Part shown: one piece after another, positions 25,621-32,469 of the stretch
Position numbering within the stretch: position 1 is the stretch's first letter
Layout of the letters: the number at the start of each line of letters is the position of its first letter
Translations under genes and position numbers: made by a program
DNA from: Streptomyces nitrosporeus
GTDB taxonomy: Bacteria > Actinomycetota > Actinomycetes > Streptomycetales > Streptomycetaceae
DNA: 64,000 nucleotides
NCBI RefSeq assembly: GCF_008704555.1
Contig: NZ_CP023702.1
Span: 3,348,001 to 3,412,000 of the forward strand
Reading direction: 5' to 3'
Notes under the pieces: generated by a model
Told to the model about the DNA's origin: nothing
What the model saw: the letters and a program-made list of their open reading frames with translations, nothing else
Databases searched by the model: none

Positions 25621-26820
25621 ATGCAGCACATCCATGTCGTCGGCGGAGGCCTCGCCGGGCTCGCCGCCGCCGTCACCGCCGCCGAATCAGGGGCCGCCGT
25701 CACCCTGTACGAAGCCCACCGCACCCTCGGCGGGCGGGCCAGGACCGCCGGAGGCGCCCACCTGGCCAACGAGGGGCCGCACGCCCTGTACAACGGCGGG
25801 CCCCACTGGGCCTGGCTCCGGCGGCGCGGGCTCCTCGGGCCGGTCGCGTCCGTACCGCCTCTCGAAGGCACCCGCTTCCGCTTCCGCCGCCGCGGGCGCC
25901 TGCGCAGGGTGCCGCCCCTCGCCATGCTCCGGCTCGCCCGCCACCGGGGTCCGGCCCCCGCCGGAACCGACTTCCTCGGCTGGGCGACCCGGCGGGCGGG
26001 GGAGGAGGCCGCCCGCACGGCAGCCCACTACATGGGGGTCGCGCTCTTCCACCACGACCCCGGGGCGCTCTCGGCCGCGTTCGTCCAGGAACGTCTCCGC
26101 CGCGCCACCGCGCTGCCGCCCGAGGCCCACTACCCCGTCGGCGGCTGGGCCGGGATCGTCGGCCGCACCGCTGACCACGCCCGAAACCTCGGCGTCCGGA
26201 TCGAGACCGGCGCACGCGTCGACGCCGCCGCGCTGCCCGGCCTCACGCGCACCGGCCCGGTGATCGTCGCCACCCACCTGGCGGCCGCCCGCGCCCTGCT
26301 CGACGATCCGTCGCTGACCTGGGACAGCGGCCGCGCCGCGCTGATCGACCTGGCCCTGCGGTCCCGGCGGGGCGACGCGTTCATCGTCTCCGACCTCGAC
26401 GCACCCGGCTGGATCGAACGCTTCACCGCTCCGGACCCCGGGCTGGCACCCGCCGGCGAAGAGCTCGTCCAGGGGCAGATCCCCCTCGCACCCGGCGCCC
26501 CGCGCGCCGAGGGCACCCGCCGGGCCGAGGAACTCCTCGACCTGGGCTTCCCCGGCTGGCGCGACCGCGTCACCTGGCGGAGTGACGCCCTCTCGTCCGG
26601 CCGCACGGGGGCGGTCGACCCTCCCGGCACCACCTGGCGCGACCGGCCGGCCATCGACCGCGGTGACGGCATCCTGCTGGCCGGTGACCAGGTCGCCGCC
26701 CCCGGACTCCTCAGCGAGGTCTCCTTCAACAGCGGCATCGAGGCGGCCGTACTGGCCCTGGGCCGGCTCAGGAGGCCCGCCCGGCCGACGGCGGCCGGGG
26801 CCGGTACCGAGGAGCCCTGA
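25621..26820 (+). CDS. FAD/NAD(P)-dependent oxidoreductase (amine-oxidase/desaturase-like)
   Basis: A 399-residue flavoprotein. The dinucleotide fold is at the very N-terminus (HVVGGGLAGLAAAVTAA, then LYEAHRTLGGRART). The C-terminal FAD site is GDGILLAGDQVAAPGLLSEVSFNSGIEAA. The layout resembles phytoene desaturases and protoporphyrinogen oxidases, but the substrate is unknown and no carotenoid genes are adjacent. AGGAGAAGGGG precedes the ATG. Confidence 0.82.
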   Translation: MQHIHVVGGGLAGLAAAVTAAESGAAVTLYEAHRTLGGRARTAGGAHLANEGPHALYNGGPHWAWLRRRGLLGPVASVPPLEGTRFRFRRRGRLRRVPPLAMLRLARHRGPAPAGTDFLGWATRRAGEEAARTAAHYMGVALFHHDPGALSAAFVQERLRRATALPPEAHYPVGGWAGIVGRTADHARNLGVRIETGARVDAAALPGLTRTGPVIVATHLAAARALLDDPSLTWDSGRAALIDLALRSRRGDAFIVSDLDAPGWIERFTAPDPGLAPAGEELVQGQIPLAPGAPRAEGTRRAEELLDLGFPGWRDRVTWRSDALSSGRTGAVDPPGTTWRDRPAIDRGDGILLAGDQVAAPGLLSEVSFNSGIEAAVLALGRLRRPARPTAAGAGTEEP

Positions 26821-27187
26821 GACCTCCGCCCGCCCCGCGGCACACGACGCCCCGGCCGCCCGCACCCCCACGGCGAACCGCGGCCTCGTGGCAGGCAGCG
26901 AGCCCACGCCGGCACGTCGTGCCTGGACCGGAGCCCAGCTCCCACGGCAGGTACTCCCGCTGGATCCGCGCCCGCACAGCCGCTTCGAATGGGTGCTGAC
27001 CTGTGAATACTCCTCGTGACGGAAGAACGGAGTGGCCGTGATCAGCGATCTGGAGCACTGGTCCGGACGCCGCAGGATCCGCACCGACGATTCGCGAATA
27101 TTCGAGAATCACGGCGGACAGAGCGCCATGGGCGGTTCCACCCTGGAGACGGCCCCACTGGGTCATCCGGGTGAGAGGGGAACGACG
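26821..27187. other. Intergenic region before the DUF6879-XRE unit
   Basis: No gene is supported here. The right half is less GC-rich and carries the tandem palindrome at 27090-27109. The downstream frame stays open back to 27032, but protein-like sequence begins only at the TTG at 27188. Confidence 0.4.
27090..27109. promoter_or_regulatory. Candidate operator: two tandem ATTCG(C/A)GAAT units
   Basis: ATTCGCGAAT (27090-27099, a perfect palindrome) is followed without a gap by ATTCGAGAAT (one mismatch). The pair sits 78 bases before the likely start of the DUF6879-XRE operon, a natural place for autoregulation by the XRE protein. Confidence 0.5.
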
Positions 27188-27940
27188 TTGGCAAGGCGAC
27201 TTCGCTTCATCGGCACCAACTCCGGCAACGACGGCTGTCCGACGCTCTACGAAGACCTGGACACGGGTGAGGTCCTGGTCCAGGGCGACGCTGTGACCGA
27301 CCCGGACGACGTGGCCCAACTCCGCAACGTCAAGCCCGGGGAGGGGTTCGTGATGGTGCCGCGCGTGCTCCTGGCCGACTTCGCGCCGAGGGACGTGGAC
27401 CGGGTGCCGGCAGTGATCAGCTTCGAAGGGTTCGGCGAGATGTTCCGCACCTTCGAGCACACCGCCTGGCGGCTTGAGACCCGCCGCCGATACCGGTCGG
27501 ACGAGGAGACCGAGACCTACGGCCGGTTCACCCGGGGCGAGGACGCCGCATGGGACCTGGACGACCCCTGGTGCGTCTCCCGACGCGAGCAGTCCGCCCT
27601 CGGCAAGCGATTCGAGCGCGTACGCATCATGGACAACCCGCCGACCCCGGGGCAGCGGTACCTCCTCGACAACGCCCGTCGCAACAGCGCCGTGGGAGAG
27701 GACATCCGGAACCTGTGGCGGAGCGACGCAGAACGGCTGAAGCTCCCCGAGGAGGACTTCTGGCTGTTCGATTCACGCGTCATCGCACGGCTTCACTTCG
27801 ATGACGACGACCGGATGACCGGCGTCGAACTCGTCACGGACCCCGTGGAAGTCCTGCACGCCTGCCAGGTCCGCGATGCCGCCTGGCACCACGCGGTCCC
27901 TTATGACCGGTTCGAGGGCCAGGTACCTTCCGCCGAGTGA
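27188..27940 (+). CDS. DUF6879-family protein fused to its usual small partner
   Basis: A 250-residue protein with two parts. Residues 1-65 (LARRLRFIGTNSG, CPTLYEDLDTGEVLVQG, VMVPRVLLADFAP) match a small protein usually encoded as a separate gene. From about residue 76 (SFEGFGEMFRTFEHTAWRLETR ... DDPWCVSRREQ ... DFWLFDSRVIARL) it is a DUF6879 protein. I chose TTG 27188 because AGAGGGG lies about eight bases upstream and ARRLRFIGTNSG starts the family. It overlaps the XRE regulator by 4 bases. These pairs are frequent and multicopy in Streptomyces (WhiJ-like); the partner function is unclear. Confidence 0.75.
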   Translation: MARRLRFIGTNSGNDGCPTLYEDLDTGEVLVQGDAVTDPDDVAQLRNVKPGEGFVMVPRVLLADFAPRDVDRVPAVISFEGFGEMFRTFEHTAWRLETRRRYRSDEETETYGRFTRGEDAAWDLDDPWCVSRREQSALGKRFERVRIMDNPPTPGQRYLLDNARRNSAVGEDIRNLWRSDAERLKLPEEDFWLFDSRVIARLHFDDDDRMTGVELVTDPVEVLHACQVRDAAWHHAVPYDRFEGQVPSAE

Positions 27941-28779
27941 GCAACGACTTTCAACAGGCCCGAGTGGCCCTTGGCGCGCGGCTCCGTGAGCTGCGCGCCG
28001 CACGGGGCTTCACAGGGCGCGAACTGGCGGCGGTGTTGCGCTGGCCCCAGTCCAAGGTCAGCAAGCTGGAGACAGGGCGGCAGACCGCCACAGCGGACGA
28101 CCTCCATGCATGGGCGCAGGCAACAGGGCATCCGGAGACCGTCGATGAACTGATCACCCGCCTGCGTACGCTGGAGTCCCGCTCCCGGTCCTGGCGGCGC
28201 CAGCTTGCCGCTGGGCACAAGCCCGTCCAGGACGCTCTCACCGCTGAGTACGAGCGATCCCGGACGTTCCGGGCCTGGCAGGGCTCCATGGTCGTCGGGA
28301 TGCTCCAGACACCGGACTACGCCCGCCACGTGTTCAGCCGGTACGTCGACCTCCACCGGTCCGTCCGGGATGTGGAGGAGGCGGTGCGGGCCCGCGTGAG
28401 GCGCCAGGAAATGCTCTACGAGCCGGGGAAGACCTTTCACATCATCATGTGGGAAGCCGCTCTCCATGTCCTGGTCTGCCCGCCGCCGGTACTGGCTGCC
28501 CAACTCGACCGGCTCATGGGTGTGCTGGGGCTCGACACCGTCACTCTGGGAATCGTCCCGCTGGGCGCCCCTCTCAAGCTCCCGCCGGCCAACGCGTTCT
28601 GGCTGTACGACGACCGCTTGGCCATCGCCGAGGACTGGCACGCGGAACTGTGGCTGGACGACCCCGTGACCGTCGGCGTGTACCAGCGGGTCTGGCAGAC
28701 ACTCGCTGACTCCGCCGTCTACGGGGCGGTAGCCCATCGCGTGATCACACGCGCCCGGCGGGCACTCGACCTCAGCTGA
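27937..28779 (+). CDS. XRE-family regulator with DUF5753 (Scr1/WhiJ type)
   Basis: A 280-residue protein. The N-terminal helix-turn-helix (RELAAVLRWPQSKVSKLETGRQTATADDLHAWA) is followed by a DUF5753 domain (LTAEYERSRTFRAWQ, GMLQTPDYAR, VLGLDTVTLGIVPLGAP, AFWLYDDRLAIAEDW). It is coupled to the DUF6879 gene by a GTGA overlap. Related gene pairs act as developmental regulators and antagonists in Streptomyces. The tandem palindrome upstream of the unit may be its operator. Confidence 0.92.
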   Translation: MSNDFQQARVALGARLRELRAARGFTGRELAAVLRWPQSKVSKLETGRQTATADDLHAWAQATGHPETVDELITRLRTLESRSRSWRRQLAAGHKPVQDALTAEYERSRTFRAWQGSMVVGMLQTPDYARHVFSRYVDLHRSVRDVEEAVRARVRRQEMLYEPGKTFHIIMWEAALHVLVCPPPVLAAQLDRLMGVLGLDTVTLGIVPLGAPLKLPPANAFWLYDDRLAIAEDWHAELWLDDPVTVGVYQRVWQTLADSAVYGAVAHRVITRARRALDLS

Positions 28780-28906
28780 GAATCACCCCGAAGAAGCCCC
28801 GACGACGCTCGAATCAAGGCGAATCAGGGCCGCCAAACAGCACCCGGGGCTCATACCGTCCTGGTGTGGTCCGAGGCATTCGGAGCGCTGGAGGGGACGG
28901 TGAGGC

Positions 28907-29023
28907 ATGAACGAGGCGGACGACCGGTGCATGGAGCACACGGGCCGCGACAAGGGCCACACGACCTTCGCCAGGAGATTTGAGGACGTGGTCCTGGTGG
29001 AGCGGCTGGAGGGCTCCGCGTGA
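28907..29023 (+). CDS. Micro-ORF 1 (38 aa), polar
   Basis: A small frame, MNEADDRCMEHTGRDKG to RLEGSA, starting at an ATG preceded by GGTGAGGC. Its stop overlaps the GTG of the next micro-ORF by four bases, a strong sign of coupled translation. It is charged and has no hydrophobic segment. No family is known to me. Confidence 0.5.
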   Translation: MNEADDRCMEHTGRDKGHTTFARRFEDVVLVERLEGSA

Positions 29024-29097
29024 GGTGGCTCCCGGCCCTGGCGGTCACCTTCGTCGGCGCGGTCGGTGTCGTGGCCGTGGCGATCACCATCCGGTGA
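29020..29097 (+). CDS. Micro-ORF 2 (25 aa), single membrane helix
   Basis: GTG start, then RWLPALAVTFVGAVGVVAVA and ITIR: almost entirely one hydrophobic helix with a positive N-terminus. It overlaps both neighbours by four bases (GTGA at each junction). Confidence 0.45.
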   Translation: MRWLPALAVTFVGAVGVVAVAITIR

Positions 29098-29174
29098 ATT
29101 GGCCGCGGTTCGCGTGGACCACCGCCGTGTTCACCGTCCGGGCGGCCATCGCGTTCTTCCTGACCGCTCACTGA
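29094..29174 (+). CDS. Micro-ORF 3 (26 aa), hydrophobic
   Basis: GTG start; NWPRFAWTTAVFTV then RAAIAFFLTAH. A second short membrane-type peptide, coupled to micro-ORF 2. The chain of three overlaps is unlikely by chance, though expression is unproven. Confidence 0.45.
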   Translation: MNWPRFAWTTAVFTVRAAIAFFLTAH

Positions 29175-29304
29175 GATTCCCGCACGCTCCCGCCGGACGG
29201 CGGACCAGGGAGCGGGCAGGGCTCCTCCGTGCGGAAACCGCCGGAGGGGAACATCCGCCCCGGGGTGGGACGGCCCTTCGCCGGTCGCCCGGGGCGAACA
29301 CAAG

Positions 29305-29323
29305 CCGAGCCGATGCGGCTCGG
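29305..29323. repeat. Hairpin ahead of the 43-aa peptide gene
   Basis: Perfect arms CCGAGCCG and CGGCTCGG around ATG, about 30 bases before the peptide start. It could be a weak terminator of the micro-ORF unit or a leader element. Confidence 0.35.
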
Positions 29324-29352
29324 TCTGACTCCACTGTCGAGAGGAGCACGGC

Positions 29353-29484
29353 ATGGGATGGGGAACGGGTAAGGGCGGCAGCGGAGGCAACGGACAGCAC
29401 TCGGGAAACAAGGACCCGGGCACGTCCAAGCCGTCGAGCGACACGGCCAAGCCGAAGGACCCGCCGAAGCACAAGAAGGACTAG
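29353..29484 (+). CDS. 43-residue Gly/Ser/Lys/Asp-rich peptide, possible methyltransferase substrate
   Basis: A peptide beginning MGWGTGKGGSGGNGQ and ending TAKPKDPPKHKKD. A strong GAGGAG ribosome-binding site precedes the ATG. The methyltransferase gene begins five bases after its TAG, so they are co-translated. It has no Cys and no signal peptide; the back half is a basic Pro/Lys tail with isolated Asp residues (KDPG, SDTA, PKDPP, KKD). PIMT-type methyltransferases act on Asp in some modified peptides, so a substrate role is plausible but inferred. Confidence 0.6.
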   Translation: MGWGTGKGGSGGNGQHSGNKDPGTSKPSSDTAKPKDPPKHKKD

Positions 29485-29489
29485 TCCAC

Positions 29490-30674
29490 GTGACGGCAAA
29501 GGATCTCGCAGCGTCCGAACAGATCGCCATGCGCGATCTGTTCGGCGCGGTGAACAACGACCTGGACGCCCCGCTGGGGCCTGGGTGGGAGCGCGCGGCC
29601 TGGGCGGTCCCCCGCCACCGGTTCCTCCCGGATCGCATCTACCTGGGGGAGGAACTGGAACCGTGCAACCGGGCGGAGGCGACGGAAACGTGGTTACGGG
29701 CCGCCTACACCAACGACTCCGTGGTGACCCAGATCAACGACGGGGAGGACCCTGGCGACGGGGAGCGGTGGGCGTCGTCCTCCGCATCGGCCCCCGGCAT
29801 CGTGTTCCGCATGCTCGGCATGCTGGACCTGGCCGCCGGACACCGGGTTCTGGAGATCGGGACCGGGACAGGGTGGAACGCGGGTCTCCTCGCTCACCGC
29901 CTGGGCGCGGAGAACGTCACCACGGTGGAAGTGGACCCGGTCCTGGCGGCGGACGCAGATATGCGTCTCCGGAAGGCGGGCCTGGCTCCGGCGGTCGTCT
30001 TCGGGGACGGCGCCCGGGGTCACGCGTCCTGCGGACCGTACGACCGGGTGGAGGCCACGTGCTCCGTGCGGTCGGTCCCCAGGGCGTGGGTGGAACAGAC
30101 CCGGCCCGGTGGGATCGTGCTCACGCCGTGGGAGACGCCCTGGCTGAGCTACGGCCTGTTGCGCCTGAAGGTGGGCGTCCAGGGCGACGCGTCGGGCCGT
30201 TTCTCCCCCCACTCCGCGTTCATGCTCATGCGGAACCAGCGCAGGGACTTGCGGATCTACCGGGACGTGGTCCGCGATGCCCACCAGCCGGACGAGTACC
30301 GGACCGGACTCTCCCCATGGGCGGTCGCCGGAGACGACTGGGCCGCCCAGTTCGCCATGGGCCTCCAGCTCCGTGACGTGTGGTGGACCTGGCACGACAA
30401 CCCCGACGTGGACGGGGTGGCCTCCAGGCTGTGGGTCGCGACGACCGACGCCACGTCCTGGGCGGCCGTCGACCGGGACGGGAAGTCGGACGACCGGTTC
30501 ACCGTGTGGCAGCACGGCCCCCGACGCCTATGGAACGAGGTGGAGGCAGCGCACACCTGGTGGATCCACGCCGGCCGGCCCGGACCCGAGCGGTTCGGGC
30601 TGACCACCGCCCCGGGCACCCGTGAGCGGGTCTGGCTGGACACGCCGGACCGGCCGGTCCCGGCCACCGGCTGA
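29490..30674 (+). CDS. PIMT-like methyltransferase (peptide-modification type)
   Basis: A 394-residue SAM methyltransferase. Residues about 30-110 are typical of L-isoaspartyl methyltransferases (AVPRHRFLPD, then DSVVTQIND and SSSASAPGIVFRML). The SAM motif is VLEIGTGTGWNAGLLAHRLG, and GGIVLTPWETPW is a later strand. About 190 further C-terminal residues are beyond a plain PIMT, as in the methyltransferases linked to ATP-grasp peptide maturases. No ATP-grasp lies beside it. GTG start. Confidence 0.82.
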   Translation: MTAKDLAASEQIAMRDLFGAVNNDLDAPLGPGWERAAWAVPRHRFLPDRIYLGEELEPCNRAEATETWLRAAYTNDSVVTQINDGEDPGDGERWASSSASAPGIVFRMLGMLDLAAGHRVLEIGTGTGWNAGLLAHRLGAENVTTVEVDPVLAADADMRLRKAGLAPAVVFGDGARGHASCGPYDRVEATCSVRSVPRAWVEQTRPGGIVLTPWETPWLSYGLLRLKVGVQGDASGRFSPHSAFMLMRNQRRDLRIYRDVVRDAHQPDEYRTGLSPWAVAGDDWAAQFAMGLQLRDVWWTWHDNPDVDGVASRLWVATTDATSWAAVDRDGKSDDRFTVWQHGPRRLWNEVEAAHTWWIHAGRPGPERFGLTTAPGTRERVWLDTPDRPVPATG

Positions 30675-30687
30675 CCGCACCATGACC

Positions 30688-30727
30688 GGCCCCGGTCGTC
30701 CGCCGCCCGTGGCGGCTGACCGGGGCC
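30688..30727. terminator. Terminator after the methyltransferase
   Basis: GGCCCCGGTC (30688-30697) pairs with GACCGGGGCC (30718-30727), with an inner CCGCC/GGCGG stem. It lies between the convergent methyltransferase and GNAT genes. Confidence 0.65.
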
Positions 30728-30794
30728 ACCGCCACGTCCGCTCTGAGATGCCGGGGCGGCCGTTCGCCGGGGCACGGTGCGACCCCGTGACGCC

Positions 30795-31274
30795 CTACCC
30801 GCCCGTCCCCAGCCTGTGGAGAGCGTCGTCCGTCAGACGGTTCACGGTCCACTCGTCCATCGACACCGCTCCGAGCGACTTGTAGAACTCGCGGGCGGGC
30901 ACATTCCAGTCGAGCACCGACCACTCCAGCCGTCCGTAACCGCGCTCCACGCATATCCGCGCCAGCTCCCGCAGCAGCGCCTTGCCGTACCCCCCGCCGC
31001 GCCGTTCCGGGCGTACGTACAGGTCCTCCAGGTACACCCCGTGCACACCGCGCCATGTCGAGAAGTTGAGGAACCAGACGGCGAAGCCCACGACTTCGCC
31101 GTCCTCGTCGTCCACCGCGACGAGGGCGTGAGCGGCCGGGCGCTCGCCGAACAGCGCCTCGCGCAGCTGCTCCTCGGTGGCCTTCGCCTCGTCGAGGGCC
31201 TTCTCGTACTCGGCGAGTTCACGGATCAGGGTGTGGATGACGGGGACGTCTGCGACGGTGGCGGCACGAATCAT
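30795..31274 (-). CDS. GNAT N-acetyltransferase (diamine acetyltransferase-like)
   Basis: A 159-residue GNAT. Acetyl-CoA-binding motif A is VRPERRGGGYGKALL, preceded by the central strand GVYLEDLYV. WFLNFSTWRGVHGVYLED and VLDWNVPAREFYKSLGA are typical of the spermidine/diamine acetyltransferase subgroup. The substrate is probably a small amine but is not proven. Monocistronic. Confidence 0.88.
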   Translation of the reverse strand: MIRAATVADVPVIHTLIRELAEYEKALDEAKATEEQLREALFGERPAAHALVAVDDEDGEVVGFAVWFLNFSTWRGVHGVYLEDLYVRPERRGGGYGKALLRELARICVERGYGRLEWSVLDWNVPAREFYKSLGAVSMDEWTVNRLTDDALHRLGTGG

Positions 31275-31396
31275 GGGGGCAGCCTAAGGGGTTCGCGGAG
31301 AATCGACTCGCGGGTTCCGGGCCCTGAAGCGGCAGGTCAGCGCGTCGGCCGGCCGCGTGCTGTCCTGCTGCGAGCTCTCAAAGACCGCACCCCCGC

Positions 31397-32305
31397 TCAG
31401 TTCCGTCCCCGCAGCAGCCGGGCGATCTCCGCGTGGTCGGGGGACAGCCGCCGGGTCCACTCGCCGGTGGTCCACATCGCGTTCTGCAGCACCCGGCCCA
31501 TCGTCCACGCGGCGGCCCGCCCCCGGTCCAGCCCCAGCGCCTCCGTCAGCAGATCGAACCGCCAGAGCACCTCGGATGCCTCGAACCGGTTGTCCAGAGC
31601 GGGGAACAGCTCGAACCCCGGGTCACCGGCGAGGGGCTTCGGGTCCAGGGCGATCCACTCACCGGACCGGCCCTCCTCGGCCCGCCCGGCCAGGATGTTG
31701 TCGTAGTGCAGGTCCCAGTGCAGCAGGCGGTCCCCCGGTTCCCCCGCGACCTCCCGTACGGCGGCGGCGCAGTCCAGCAGCAGCCGCCGCTCGTCCTCGC
31801 CTGCCAGTTCCGCGGCCACCCCGGGAGCCGCCGCGAGCATCCGGGCCGCCACGCCGGACAGCCGGCGCATCCCCTCCGGAGCCGGTACGGCCACCAGCCG
31901 CGCCAGTACCCCCGCGAGGATCCGCGCGGCCTCCCGGCCGTCGGCGAGGCCGTTCAACGGGCGCCGCTCGTCCAGCCGTTGCAGCAGCATCGCCCCGGTC
32001 TCCGGGTCGTGCTCCAGCAGCCCCACCGCCCCCGCGCCGGCCGCGCCCCACTCTCGCAGCGCGACCGGCTCGTCCACCGTCTCCTCGTCCACCGACTGCA
32101 GTTTCAGCGCGGCCGGCCCGCCGTCCTCCCGCCGCACCGGCAGCACCAGCGCGCACATCCCGTACATCACGGGCCCGTCCGGCCGCAGCCCCCACCGGTC
32201 CAGGAACCCCTCCGCCAGGCCCGGCAGCCCGGCGACGAACGCCCGCCCCGCCGCGCCCCTCAACTCCGCCTGCACAGACGCGAAACCCTCGGGAACCTCG
32301 ATCAC
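31397..32305 (-). CDS. Aminoglycoside/hydroxyurea-type phosphotransferase
   Basis: A 302-residue APH-fold kinase. The catalytic loop is LLHWDLHYDNIL and the metal-binding segment is WIALDPKPLAGDPGFE, as in the streptomycin 6-kinase / hydroxyurea kinase group (APH_6_hur). Members inactivate streptomycin or hydroxyurea by phosphorylation. The dcs-like cluster begins about 3.7 kb away and should produce hydroxyurea as an intermediate, so self-protection is possible. Such kinases are also common and scattered in Streptomyces. Confidence 0.85.
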   Translation of the reverse strand: MIEVPEGFASVQAELRGAAGRAFVAGLPGLAEGFLDRWGLRPDGPVMYGMCALVLPVRREDGGPAALKLQSVDEETVDEPVALREWGAAGAGAVGLLEHDPETGAMLLQRLDERRPLNGLADGREAARILAGVLARLVAVPAPEGMRRLSGVAARMLAAAPGVAAELAGEDERRLLLDCAAAVREVAGEPGDRLLHWDLHYDNILAGRAEEGRSGEWIALDPKPLAGDPGFELFPALDNRFEASEVLWRFDLLTEALGLDRGRAAAWTMGRVLQNAMWTTGEWTRRLSPDHAEIARLLRGRN

Positions 32306-32378
32306 GCCCCAAGCCTACGAGCCGCCCACGACGAAACCCCCCGCGCCGCAGTAACGTCCCCCCAGCAACCCGGCCGCC

Positions 32379-32444
32379 CGGCCGCACACGGCCGGACCGT
32401 GCGCGCACGGTCCGGCCGCACACGGCCGGACCGTGCGCGCACGG
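32379..32444. repeat. Two tandem 32-base repeats, each self-complementary
   Basis: The unit CGGCCGCACACGGCCGG followed by ACCGTGCGCGCACGG occurs at 32379-32410 and 32413-32444. Each unit has two palindromic parts, so several alternative hairpins can form. It lies 25 bases before the FAD oxidoreductase start, in its leader; ACAGGGGAC then repeats twice next to the start. Confidence 0.7.
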
Positions 32445-32469
32445 ACCACACAGGGGACACAGGGGACAC

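Noticed and set aside
31357..32469. N-terminal extension of the FAD oxidoreductase (840-residue frame)
   Set aside because: The extension is antisense to the kinase gene and is Pro/Arg/Ala low complexity; the FAD fold begins right after ATG 32470.
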